Assembly (NCBI GenBank): GCA_943371965.1 | Contig: CALRWV020000002.1 | Coordinates: forward strand, 310,001-374,000 | Direction: 5' to 3' | Source of the DNA: CALRWV02 sp943371965 | GTDB lineage: Bacteria; Bacteroidota; JABWAT01 | DNA: 64,000 bases | Shown here: one piece after another, positions 17,098 to 24,871 of the stretch | Numbering within the stretch: position 1 is the stretch's first letter | How the letters are laid out: every line of letters starts with the position of its first letter | The notes under the pieces: model-generated | Databases searched by the model: none | The model's input: only the letters and a program-made list of their open reading frames with translations | What the model was told of the DNA's origin: nothing | Position numbers and translations under genes: made by a program

Positions 17098-17985
17098 TCA
17101 GAACGTGTACAATATTCCCAAAGCGATTACTTCTTTGACCTGAACGTCTTTTCCAGTTGTTCCATTTGCTCTTGTAATAATAATATCATCATCATAAATC
17201 AGGTTCGTTGCAAAACTTGCATTAATGTATTCGTTGATGGTAAAAAGAAAAAGGGTTTCCCAGTTAACATCGATCAGTGAAAGTTTTTTGTAGTCATCAA
17301 ATAAAGTCAGCTTTGTTGTGAAATTAATATTGGTCATGATGGGAGTTTTAAATTCTGCAACACTTAAAATACCAAACTGGTTCAAAACATTTTCGCCGGG
17401 TGTTACGCCATATGCACCTTGTTTTGAAAGAGTATCACTGAGTACAAATGTAGTTTTTCCGGTAATGGGAGTTACGTACAAAGAAAGTTGGTCATTCGGT
17501 TTATATTCAATACCGATTGAAGCGGTTAAATAAGCAGGTGACATAAACTTCGATACAAATGTTGCTGTTTCAACATTATTCACAACTGAATATTTAAATC
17601 CTTCAGCAAATTGACTTCTGAATTCAAGCAAACCGGTAAAACTCCAGTTTTCTGCAAAATTTCTTCCCAGTTTTGAATTCAAAATAATTTTATCATCACT
17701 TTTTCTTGTCGCTTTATCCCCCTGTTGAATTATTCCGTAAGCAATGTCTGCGGTGTTTTCCCATTTCCAGATATCTTTTGTATAAATCAGACTGTAGGTC
17801 ATTAACCCAGTAAGCGCCAAAGAACTTTCACCGCCACCAGCCCAGTTTGAAAGTCCTACCTGACTGAAATTGGCTCCAACATTCATTTTTGAAATCCAAT
17901 CGCTTGGCGTTGCTGTTGCAGTTTGATCCTGGCCAAAAACAATCGACGTAACAAAAAGTAACAGAACAGCTATATAATTTTTCAT
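17098..17985 (-). CDS. DUF3078 outer membrane beta-barrel protein
   Basis: 295 residues. Signal peptide MKNYIAVLLLFVTSIVFGQ, then the DUF3078 hallmark NFSQVGLSNWAGGGESS (about 40-56) and alternating aromatic beta strands to a final LGILYTF. Proteins of this family are predicted outer membrane barrels of Bacteroidetes and relatives; their function is unknown. Single gene, convergent with the epimerase and divergent from tRNA-Leu. Confidence 0.83.
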   Translation of the reverse strand: MKNYIAVLLLFVTSIVFGQDQTATATPSDWISKMNVGANFSQVGLSNWAGGGESSLALTGLMTYSLIYTKDIWKWENTADIAYGIIQQGDKATRKSDDKIILNSKLGRNFAENWSFTGLLEFRSQFAEGFKYSVVNNVETATFVSKFMSPAYLTASIGIEYKPNDQLSLYVTPITGKTTFVLSDTLSKQGAYGVTPGENVLNQFGILSVAEFKTPIMTNINFTTKLTLFDDYKKLSLIDVNWETLFLFTINEYINASFATNLIYDDDIIITRANGTTGKDVQVKEVIALGILYTF

Positions 17986-18140
17986 GGTTTTCCTTCCTTA
18001 AATGGAAAAATAGTTGAAAATGGTATGTTAATAAGTAAAAATAATTTACAAAAGATGCCTGTTCAATAAAAGTGCCAAAGTTGGTATTGCATTTCAAGGT
18101 TAATTTTCCGTTCTTTGTAAACTTTTTTGAAAAGTAGAAT

Positions 18141-18222
18141 GCGCGAGTGGTGGAATTGGCAGACACGCCAGACTTAGGATCTGGTGAGGCGACTCGTGGG
18201 GGTTCAAGTCCCTCCTCGCGTA
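18141..18222 (+). tRNA. tRNA-Leu (anticodon TAG)
   Basis: An 82-base class II tRNA. The acceptor stem is GCGCGAG with CTCGCGT (six Watson-Crick pairs plus a G-T closing pair). The anticodon loop CTTAGGA is flanked by CCAGA/TCTGG, which gives TAG. There is a long variable arm (GAG-GCGA-CTC) and a T-loop GTTCAAGTC. The 3' CCA is not encoded. It is followed by its own terminator and then trigger factor. Confidence 0.95.
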
Positions 18223-18230
18223 CAAAAGTT

Positions 18231-18256
18231 AAACGGAGAGATTCTCTCCGTTTTTC
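18231..18256 (+). terminator. Terminator after tRNA-Leu
   Basis: AAACGGAGAG-ATT-CTCTCCGTTT, a perfect 10-base stem with a three-base loop and a run of T at the 3' side, starting 8 bases after the tRNA. Confidence 0.85.
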
Positions 18257-18293
18257 ATTTATATCAGTTTAGATGAACCGAACAGAGGAAAAC

Positions 18294-19586
18294 ATGAATA
18301 TTTCAATTCAGGATATCACACCAGTAAAAAAAGAACTTCACATTGAAGTTTCCCAAACAGAACTGAAACCTCACTTTGATAAGGCATATCAGAAGTTTCA
18401 GAAAACTGCAAAAGTTCCCGGTTTCAGACCTGGAAAGGTTCCAATGAGCATGATTGAAAAAATGTATGGGGCTTCGTTGCAGTATAAGGAAATCGAAAAT
18501 ATTGCACAGCTTTTTTATCAGGATGCATTGAAAGAAAAAGAACTGAAACCTATTGCACGTCCAGCAATGAAGAACATTGATTTTCAACCTGAAACACCAT
18601 TGAAATTTGTTGTTGCTTATGATGTAAAACCAGAAGTTGTTTTGGGCAATTACAAGAATCTTAAATTCAAAAAAACAATCGAAACAGTAACAGAAGAAGA
18701 TATTCAGATTGAACTTGACTACGTTTTGCGTCAAAACAGTCAAATCAAAGAAGTTACTGACCGCGGATTGGAAAGAGAAGACATCTGTGTTTTAAAACTT
18801 GATGAAGTTGATGAAAATGGTGCAGCAACCGGGAAGTCATTGAAAGACAAAATTTTCCGTTTTGATGGTACTGAATTTTCTGAAGCTGACAAAGAAAAAT
18901 TGGTTGGAAAGAAAATTGATGAATCTGCAGTTCTTGATCTGATTGAACCGGATAAAGAACCCAAAAAGGTTTCTGCTACCCTGAAAACGATTTATACATT
19001 TGCGAAACCGGAATTGACCGATGAGTTTGTTGTTCAGTTTACACAAAACAAATTCCATAACGTTGCTGATTTTAAAGTTAACCTGACCGAACTGATTGAA
19101 AAGACCAAAAAAGACGCAGGTGAAAGAACTCTTGAAGAATCCGTAATCAATGAACTTACAAAATCAGTTCAGTTTGAAATTCCTGAAACTTTGGTTGAAA
19201 GTTTTCTCGATTCAATGATTGAAGAAGAAGCCCATAAAAACAAGAATCATGAACTTCCAGCCGGATTTGACAGTTACGAATATAAAAATAAAAACCGCAC
19301 CATTGGTGAAAAAAGTGCAAAATGGTTTTTAATCAAAGAAGCCATTATTTCCACTGAAAATCTTACAGTTTCAGAAGAAGATTTAAATCAGTATCTTGAA
19401 GAAATTGCTGCGAAGGAAAAACTTCCGGTCCAGACCCTGAAGAATTACTACCGCACCGAAAGAATGAAAGAACAACTTGAAAATATGCTTCTGACGAAAA
19501 AAGTATTTGAGGTAATTACCAAAAATGCTAAAATCGAAGAAATTTCAATGGTTGATTGGCAAAAACAAAACGCCGAAAAACAATAA
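18294..19586 (+). CDS. tig: Trigger factor
   Basis: 430 residues from ATG 18294, chosen because AGAGGA lies 4-9 bases upstream; the earlier ATG at 18273 has no such site. Ribosome-associated chaperone with peptidyl-prolyl isomerase. The N-terminal ribosome-binding domain holds the signature VPGFRPGKVP (about 40-49). The isomerase domain is about 150-240 and the arm domains fill the rest. It leads the tig-clpP-clpX cluster, with clpP starting 14 bases after its stop, a classic arrangement. The isomerase region looks diverged, as is common in FCB members. Confidence 0.93.
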   Translation: MNISIQDITPVKKELHIEVSQTELKPHFDKAYQKFQKTAKVPGFRPGKVPMSMIEKMYGASLQYKEIENIAQLFYQDALKEKELKPIARPAMKNIDFQPETPLKFVVAYDVKPEVVLGNYKNLKFKKTIETVTEEDIQIELDYVLRQNSQIKEVTDRGLEREDICVLKLDEVDENGAATGKSLKDKIFRFDGTEFSEADKEKLVGKKIDESAVLDLIEPDKEPKKVSATLKTIYTFAKPELTDEFVVQFTQNKFHNVADFKVNLTELIEKTKKDAGERTLEESVINELTKSVQFEIPETLVESFLDSMIEEEAHKNKNHELPAGFDSYEYKNKNRTIGEKSAKWFLIKEAIISTENLTVSEEDLNQYLEEIAAKEKLPVQTLKNYYRTERMKEQLENMLLTKKVFEVITKNAKIEEISMVDWQKQNAEKQ

Positions 19587-19600
19587 AACAAGGACAAATA

Positions 19601-20215
19601 ATGTTTCAAAATTTACCAGGTATGCAAGCTAATCTGGTTCCGATGGTTATTGAACAAACGGGACGAGGCGAACGTGCGTATGATATTTTTTCCAGACTGC
19701 TGAAAGAAAGAATCATTTTTATTGGAACCCCGATAGATGATGTTACTGCTTCTCTGGCAATTGCCCAATTGCTATTTTTGGAATCTGAAGATTCTGAACG
19801 TGATATTTACATGTATTTGAACACTCCGGGCGGAAGCATTTCTGCAGGACTTGCCATATACGACACCATGCAATATGTTAAACCAGCTGTTTCAACAATC
19901 TGTATTGGAATGGCAGCTTCGATGGGTGCGATTCTTCTTGCCGGCGGTGCTGACGGAAAACGGTCTTCACTTCCAAATTCAAGAATCATGATTCATCAGC
20001 CTTGGATGGGCGGATTGCAGGGTCAGGCAACTGATATTGAAATTCATGCACGTGAAATTCTGAAAATGAAGGAAACTCTTTATCAAATTTTGGCTAAACA
20101 CTCAAAACAATCCATTGATAAAGTTTATAAAGATGCTGAACGTGATTATTATCTTTCTGCTGCAGAAGCAAAAGAATATGGTTTGATTGACGAAGTTCTG
20201 GAAAAGAGAATATGA
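19601..20215 (+). CDS. clpP: ATP-dependent Clp protease proteolytic subunit
   Basis: 204 residues from the ATG at 19601, which follows AAGGA; a longer frame would read back into tig. The catalytic triad is visible: Ser107 in GMAASMGA, His132 in MIHQP and Asp182 in RDYYLSA. The length and GG-containing strand (TPGGSISAGLAIYD) match standard tetradecameric ClpP. It overlaps clpX by 4 bases, so both subunits are made together. It degrades substrates unfolded by ClpX, and possibly by a ClpS-using ATPase outside this window. Confidence 0.97.
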   Translation: MFQNLPGMQANLVPMVIEQTGRGERAYDIFSRLLKERIIFIGTPIDDVTASLAIAQLLFLESEDSERDIYMYLNTPGGSISAGLAIYDTMQYVKPAVSTICIGMAASMGAILLAGGADGKRSSLPNSRIMIHQPWMGGLQGQATDIEIHAREILKMKETLYQILAKHSKQSIDKVYKDAERDYYLSAAEAKEYGLIDEVLEKRI

Positions 20216-21474
20216 GTAAAATTGATAATTTTCAGATCAGATGTTCATTCTGCGGAAGACCTTCCACTGAAGTAAGTTCAATGGTTGCCGGTCTCAACGC
20301 ATACATTTGTGACCGCTGTGTGAACAATTCTGTTGAAATAATCAATAACAACGCAACTTCTCCCCAACCAAACGCTGAGAAAAAGAAACCTGCCTTCAAA
20401 AAACTAAAACCCCGTGATATCAAATCAGCTTTGGATTCTTATGTAATCGGTCAGGATAAGGCGAAAATCTCCTTATCCGTGGCTGTTTACAATCATTACA
20501 AACGCATCGAAAACAAAAAATTCGATAAAGAGTTTGATGATGTTGAAATTGAAAAATCAAACATTCTTCTCATTGGTCCAACCGGTACGGGAAAAACACT
20601 TTTAGCACAAACCCTTGCAAAAATTCTGGATGTTCCATTTTGCATTGCCGATGCTACTGCTTTAACTGAAGCCGGTTATGTTGGAGAAGATGTTGAAAGC
20701 ATTTTGACACGGCTTCTTCAGGCTGCCGATTTCAATCTGGAACGGGCTGAAAAAGGAATTGTTTACGTTGATGAAATTGATAAAATTGCCAGAAAAAGTG
20801 ACAATCCAAGTATTACAAGGGATGTTTCCGGCGAAGGTGTTCAACAGGCGCTTCTGAAAATTCTGGAAGGAACTGTTTCCGGTGTTCCTCCAAAAGGCGG
20901 AAGAAAACATCCTGAACAAAGTCTTGTAAACGTAAACACCAAAAATATTTTATTCATTTGCGGCGGTGCTTTTGAAGGACTTGAAAAAGTTATAGCCAGA
21001 AGATTAAACAAATCCACCATCGGTTTCAAGGGAAATGAATCAGACGAAAAAGTGAAAGAAGACAAATCACTTCTTAAGCATGTTCAACCTGATGACTTGC
21101 TGAATTATGGTTTAATTCCTGAATTTATCGGCAGATTGCCGGTTGTTTCCGCTTTGGATCCGCTGGACGAAGAAACATTATTTACCATTTTAACCCAGCC
21201 AAAAAACGCAATTGTAAAGCAATATCAAAAACTGTTCAAGCTTGAAAATGTTGAATTGGAATTTTCTGATACTGCACTTCATGCAATTGTTGAAAAAGCA
21301 CTTCTGAGAGGAACCGGCGCAAGGGGGTTGCGTTCCATCATCGAAGAAAAAATGACCAAAATCATGTTCGAACTTCCTTCAAAATCAAAAGTTGTAAAAT
21401 GTATTATCACTGATGATTCCATTCTTGAAAACTCAGAACCTCTCTTCCTGCATGAAGAACAGAACGTAGCTTAA
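20212..21474 (+). CDS. clpX: ATP-dependent Clp protease ATP-binding subunit ClpX
   Basis: 420 residues. The N-terminal zinc-binding domain has Cys11, Cys14, Cys33 and Cys36. The AAA+ core shows Walker A GPTGTGKT (122-129), pore loop GYVG (155-158), Walker B IVYVDEID (183-190) and the RKHPEQ loop. It unfolds and translocates proteins into ClpP. Its ATG overlaps the clpP stop by 4 bases. The stretch after the gene contains no good terminator for about 270 bases, so read-through into the structured region downstream is possible. Confidence 0.97.
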   Translation: MSKIDNFQIRCSFCGRPSTEVSSMVAGLNAYICDRCVNNSVEIINNNATSPQPNAEKKKPAFKKLKPRDIKSALDSYVIGQDKAKISLSVAVYNHYKRIENKKFDKEFDDVEIEKSNILLIGPTGTGKTLLAQTLAKILDVPFCIADATALTEAGYVGEDVESILTRLLQAADFNLERAEKGIVYVDEIDKIARKSDNPSITRDVSGEGVQQALLKILEGTVSGVPPKGGRKHPEQSLVNVNTKNILFICGGAFEGLEKVIARRLNKSTIGFKGNESDEKVKEDKSLLKHVQPDDLLNYGLIPEFIGRLPVVSALDPLDEETLFTILTQPKNAIVKQYQKLFKLENVELEFSDTALHAIVEKALLRGTGARGLRSIIEEKMTKIMFELPSKSKVVKCIITDDSILENSEPLFLHEEQNVA

Positions 21475-21645
21475 CCGCCTTATCTGTAACAAATCAAAAA
21501 AATATTTTTTTATTTTTTCTTAATGTAAATAAGTTATGTGACAGGCATCAATGTTACTTTTTTACATTAATTAAACGTTTAACCATCTAAATCCGCTCTT
21601 TTTAGAACAGTTTTATGAATGGCACAGATTATGTATCTCAATAAC
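21475..21645. other. AT-rich spacer after clpX
   Basis: No gene. The first part is a long A/T stretch. AATGTAA near 21523 and TTACATT at 21562-21568 could pair into a weak hairpin over an AT-rich loop. No clear TAnnTTTG promoter box is seen ahead of the next structured unit. Confidence 0.4.
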
Positions 21646-21797
21646 GGAGAATATGTTAACTAGGTTGTGAGATGGAATAACGCTAGTTGTGGGAAAGTTA
21701 TCATATTCTGCATATCTCATATTGACCTCTTATTATCCTTCCTTATACTCGGGATCAAAAAGCCAGTCGGTGCAATGCTGACTGGCTTTTTTTATTT
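21646..21797 (+). ncRNA. Candidate small RNA, unit 1 of a tandem pair
   Basis: Intergenic structured unit. A 5' hairpin pairs 21648-21661 (AGAATATGTTAACT) with 21696-21709, 13 pairs and one mismatch; AACTAG (21658-21663) can instead pair with CTAGTT (21683-21688), so two folds compete. It is followed by a pyrimidine-rich linker and a terminator hairpin (GCCAGTC/GACTGGC, then seven T). Linker and terminator are repeated in unit 2. The 5' end is not defined because no clear promoter is seen; it could instead be the 3' tail of the clpX message. No known family recognised. Confidence 0.45.
21756..21797 (+). terminator. Terminator hairpin, copy 1
   Basis: AAAAAGCCAGTC-GGTGCAATGCT-GACTGGCTTTTTTT, perfect stem and a strong T run. 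The preceding 9 bases (ACTCGGGAT) and the loop start GGTGCAATGC are identical in copy 2 exactly 150 bases downstream. Confidence 0.85.
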
Positions 21798-21809
21798 CAA
21801 TAATCATAC

Positions 21810-21817
21810 TATATTTG
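21810..21817 (+). promoter_or_regulatory. TAnnTTTG promoter box for unit 2
   Basis: TATATTTG exactly fits the FCB-group -7 element TAnnTTTG, 4 bases before the 5' hairpin of the second unit. No convincing TTTG/TTG -33 box is seen at the usual distance. Confidence 0.45.
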
Positions 21818-21821
21818 TGCA

Positions 21822-21946
21822 GTATCTGTGTACATACCCAAGGATGGCAAAACACTCCTGTACTCAGATACCAACTTCTATTTATCCTACCTTAATACTC
21901 GGGATCAAAAAGCCGGTTGGTGCAATGCCACCCGGCTTTTTTTATT
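21822..21946 (+). ncRNA. Candidate small RNA, unit 2 of a tandem pair
   Basis: About 125 bases, with its own promoter-like box at 21810 and a strong terminator. The 5' hairpin pairs GTATCTG-T-GTAC (21822-21833) with GTAC-T-CAGATAC (21860-21871), 11 of 12 pairs. Then comes the linker ACTTCTATTTATCCTACC, close to ACCTCTTATTATCCTTCC of unit 1, and the shared terminator. The 5' hairpins of the two units are unrelated in sequence. The single-stranded CCTACCTT can pair with Shine-Dalgarno-like sequence, which suggests a trans-acting regulator; this is inference. No protein frame is credible here. Confidence 0.5.
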
Positions 21947-21947
21947 T
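21906..21947 (+). terminator. Terminator hairpin, copy 2
   Basis: AAAAAGCCGGTTGG-TGCAATG-CCACCCGGCTTTTTTT. Compared with copy 1 the stem has changed on both sides (CAG/CTG to CGG/CCG), so pairing has been kept while sequence drifted. Confidence 0.85.
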
Positions 21948-21994
21948 ATGGGCATCAAGTCTTTATATTTGATGAACAACTAACTGAAAGAACA

Positions 21995-22465
21995 ATGAAA
22001 ACACCAACTTCAGCCGGATTATTGATGTACAGAACCAAAAATGGTTTTCTTGAAGTATTTATTGTTCATCCTGGAGGTCCTTATTTCCTGCATCGTGATG
22101 AAGGTGCATGGACAATACCAAAAGGTTTGATTGAAGAAGGTGAAGAAATGCTCAATACTGCTATCAGGGAATTTGGTGAAGAAACTGGTCTAAAATCGCA
22201 GGGAGAATATATTCCATTGGGATTTATTCAGCAAAAGGGTGGGAAAATTGTTCATGGTTGGGCATTTATTGGAGATTGGAACGGAGACCCCATAAAAAGC
22301 AATGAATTTGAGCTTGAATGGCCAGTAAATTCAGGAAAATATAATTCTTACCCGGAAGTGGACAGAGGTGATTTTTTCACTTCTGAAGCGGCCAAGCGGA
22401 AAATAAACCCTGCACAGATTTCTTTTATTGAACGTCTTGAAGATTATCTGAAATGGAACAAATAA
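21995..22465 (+). CDS. Nudix hydrolase
   Basis: 156 residues from ATG 21995; the longer frame upstream would read through the terminator hairpin and is rejected. The Nudix box is complete: G44-x5-E50-x7-REFGEETGL (58-66). The segment LLMYRTKNGFLEVFIVHPGGP and the downstream AFIGDWNGDP resemble the diadenosine-polyphosphate/MutT-like group, but the substrate (a nucleoside diphosphate linked to X) cannot be fixed from sequence. A TATATTTG box lies at 21964-21971, 23 bases before the start, a plausible promoter. The histidine kinase gene follows after 40 bases. Confidence 0.9.
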   Translation: MKTPTSAGLLMYRTKNGFLEVFIVHPGGPYFLHRDEGAWTIPKGLIEEGEEMLNTAIREFGEETGLKSQGEYIPLGFIQQKGGKIVHGWAFIGDWNGDPIKSNEFELEWPVNSGKYNSYPEVDRGDFFTSEAAKRKINPAQISFIERLEDYLKWNK

Positions 22466-22505
22466 GCTGAAATTCCTTTTTTAAATTTCAAAATAAAAAC
22501 ATTCT

Positions 22506-23726
22506 ATGATCCGAATTTTCAAATACCCCTTTTATATTAAAATTGCCCTCGTTGTAATAGCAATCGGGCTTTCAGTTGGAACAGTAATTTATACATCTGT
22601 TTTGGTTTCACAGCTGCAGGAAAGACAAAAAAGAGTTGCAGAAATATGGGCATCCGCCCTCGAACGGTTGGCTTCTGAAAATTCATACCAATACGATATC
22701 AGTTTTATTTTCGATGAAATTCTCCAATCCATTGATTTTCCTGTTGTTGTGACAGACAATTTGAATAATCCAATTCCTGATTTCCACAAAAATATTCTTA
22801 TCGATTCCACTTATACTGATTTACATAAATCAGATTATCTGAAGCAGCTGGTTGTTAATTTTGACCAAATACATGAACCAATTCTAGTTACTGTTCAGGA
22901 TACCATTGTACTTCAAAAAATCCATTACGGAAATTCACCGGTTATTGATCAATTGAGATGGTTTCCCTATGTCCAGATCATCACCATTGCACTTTATGTT
23001 TTATTTGGATACGCAGCATTCAGTATTATCAGAAGACAGGAACAGAGTTCTGTTTGGGTTGGAATGTCAAAAGAGACAGCACATCAGCTTGGAACACCTA
23101 TTTCCGGCCTTCTTGCATGGATTGAAATACTTAAATCGCAGAATCTATCTGAGGAACAGTCGCAAACAATTTCAGAGATGGAAAATGATCTTGTTAGACT
23201 AATGACGGTTACGGACAGGTTTTCCAAAATTGGGGCTAAACCAAAGATGGAGCTCCGGAATGTTTATGAGGAAATTGAAAAAATTATCTCCTACCTGAGG
23301 AAAAGATTTTTCTCAGGGATCAAATCAGGAAGTATTTCAATCAGTTCATCGATTTCAGATTCAGTTTTCCTCAATCCAACCCTTTTTCAATGGGCTATCG
23401 AAAATCTGGTCAAAAATGCTCTGGATGCACGGATGCAGCAGGAACCGGAAATAAGCATTACCATAAGTGAAGACAGAAAATTCATTAACATTGATATTGC
23501 AGATAATGGAAAAGGAATGTCTTCAACGGTTGCAAAAAACATTTTCCGCCCCGGATTTACAACAAAGGAAAGAGGATGGGGAATGGGATTAAGCCTGACA
23601 CAAAGAATAATTTCTGACTATCACAGTGGAAATATTTTTATTTTAAGGACTGAAGAGGGAAAAGGAACCTGTTTCCGGATTCAATTGAAAAAAAGTGACC
23701 ATTTCAGGATTTTAACGGAAAAGTAA
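22506..23726 (+). CDS. Sensor histidine kinase
   Basis: 406 residues. Two transmembrane helices (about 11-33 and 154-175) frame a periplasmic sensor domain of about 120 residues. H box KETAHQLGTPIS with phospho-acceptor His193; N box NLVKNALDA with Asn304; G1 DNGKGM (333-338); G2 GWGMGLSLT. No response regulator lies next to it, so it is an orphan kinase. The stop codon overlaps the convergent anti-sigma gene by 15 bases. The signal sensed is unknown. Confidence 0.9.
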   Translation: MIRIFKYPFYIKIALVVIAIGLSVGTVIYTSVLVSQLQERQKRVAEIWASALERLASENSYQYDISFIFDEILQSIDFPVVVTDNLNNPIPDFHKNILIDSTYTDLHKSDYLKQLVVNFDQIHEPILVTVQDTIVLQKIHYGNSPVIDQLRWFPYVQIITIALYVLFGYAAFSIIRRQEQSSVWVGMSKETAHQLGTPISGLLAWIEILKSQNLSEEQSQTISEMENDLVRLMTVTDRFSKIGAKPKMELRNVYEEIEKIISYLRKRFFSGIKSGSISISSSISDSVFLNPTLFQWAIENLVKNALDARMQQEPEISITISEDRKFINIDIADNGKGMSSTVAKNIFRPGFTTKERGWGMGLSLTQRIISDYHSGNIFILRTEEGKGTCFRIQLKKSDHFRILTEK

Positions 23727-24098
23727 AAAGTATCCTATTGAAATAAATGTTAAGATTATTCCGGTAATAATTCTCAAAACATTTATTCTATTCCCAAAAG
23801 CATTATCAATCGTCTCTGCTTTAAATATCTCTACCCTTTCATTCGGATCGATTCCGGAAAGAGCTTCTTTCTGCTGGTGAATGTTTTTGGCAAATTGAAA
23901 CAAATGGTCAGGCGTTTTTGATTTGCTTTGTGATATGCTAAGACGGTTTTTAAGTGCAAGTAGTGAATGGTATTCTGAGTTACACTGATAACAGACATTT
24001 AAATGCCTGAACAGATTTTCCTTTAATTCTTCAGAAAGTCTGTTGTCGATTGCAGGTGATATCTGTTCTGTATAATTTCTACACACTTTGCACCCCAT
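23712..24098 (-). CDS. Zinc-finger anti-sigma factor, single membrane span
   Basis: 128 residues from ATG 24098, which lies 5 bases after the sigma factor stop; the longer frame would read into the sigma gene. Residues 1-45 hold CKVC and then HLNVCYQC, the HxxxCxxC zinc motif of ZAS-type anti-sigma factors. The C-terminus ends in one hydrophobic helix (about 105-127). It should hold the ECF sigma factor at the membrane until a signal releases it. Its 3' end overlaps the convergent histidine kinase gene by 15 bases. Confidence 0.82.
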   Translation of the reverse strand: MGCKVCRNYTEQISPAIDNRLSEELKENLFRHLNVCYQCNSEYHSLLALKNRLSISQSKSKTPDHLFQFAKNIHQQKEALSGIDPNERVEIFKAETIDNAFGNRINVLRIITGIILTFISIGYFLLFR

Positions 24099-24103
24099 GC
24101 GGG

Positions 24104-24700
24104 TTATGCAAGTACATCCGACGGATATCCTTTTGTTGTTGCGTAAGTATAAAGTGCATCTTTTAGTAAATTTCTTCCTCTGTGCAAACGGCTTCTTACC
24201 GTTCCAACAGGGCATCCAACTGTGTCTGCAATTTCTTCATAAGTCATTCCCTCCATATCGCACAAAATTACGACAGTTCTGAAATCAGGAGGAATACTTT
24301 GAAGCGCAGCTGTAATTTCATCATCCAGCAATTCTCCAAATAACTGGCTTTCCAGATCATTCGGATCAACTGTATCATCTTTTACCGTGTTGAAAAATTC
24401 CTTTACTTCATCATAATCAATTTTATTCGGCTCTTTTGAAGTTTTACGGTATTTATTGATGAAACTGTTTTTCAGGATACGAAACAACCATGCTTTGCAA
24501 TTTGTTCCCTTTTCGAAGCTGTCAAAAAATCTGAACGCTTTCAGCAGGGTCTCCTGAACCAAATCCTGCGCATCCTCTTCATTTGCTGTCATTCTGAGTG
24601 CGAAATTATACATTGCGGACATATATGGAACTACAGCTTTTTCAAATTCATAGTGAATATTTGTTTCGGATTGGCTTAGTGCATACTTCAGATTTTCCAT
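24104..24700 (-). CDS. ECF-type RNA polymerase sigma factor
   Basis: 198 residues with the two ECF domains. Region 2 (about 18-95) has MYNFALRMTANEEDAQDLVQ and CKAWLFRILKN. Region 4 (about 135-190) has PPDFRTVVILCDMEGMTYEEIA and GTVRSRLHRGR. It is followed after 5 bases by a zinc-finger anti-sigma gene, so the pair forms one signalling unit. An acidic linker of about 40 residues separates the domains. The regulon is unknown. It is transcribed in the same direction as DUF4175, with a 170-base gap. Confidence 0.95.
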   Translation of the reverse strand: MENLKYALSQSETNIHYEFEKAVVPYMSAMYNFALRMTANEEDAQDLVQETLLKAFRFFDSFEKGTNCKAWLFRILKNSFINKYRKTSKEPNKIDYDEVKEFFNTVKDDTVDPNDLESQLFGELLDDEITAALQSIPPDFRTVVILCDMEGMTYEEIADTVGCPVGTVRSRLHRGRNLLKDALYTYATTKGYPSDVLA

Positions 24701-24871
24701 AATTCTCCTAAATTTAAAACGATCAAAACGCTCACTTATTCAATAATACTCAAATAATATTTAATGTATGATTATTATACAGTAATTATTACTGTTATTA
24801 AGCATAAACGCACATCACAACTAAACGGATTGCTGAAATTGAACGACTTGGGCTCAATTAATATATATTAA

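Noticed and set aside
21667..21972. A 101-codon frame with an internally repeated ILGIKKPVGAM peptide
   Set aside because: The repeat comes from the two terminator hairpins being copies of each other in the same frame; the frame runs through both T runs and has no ribosome site.
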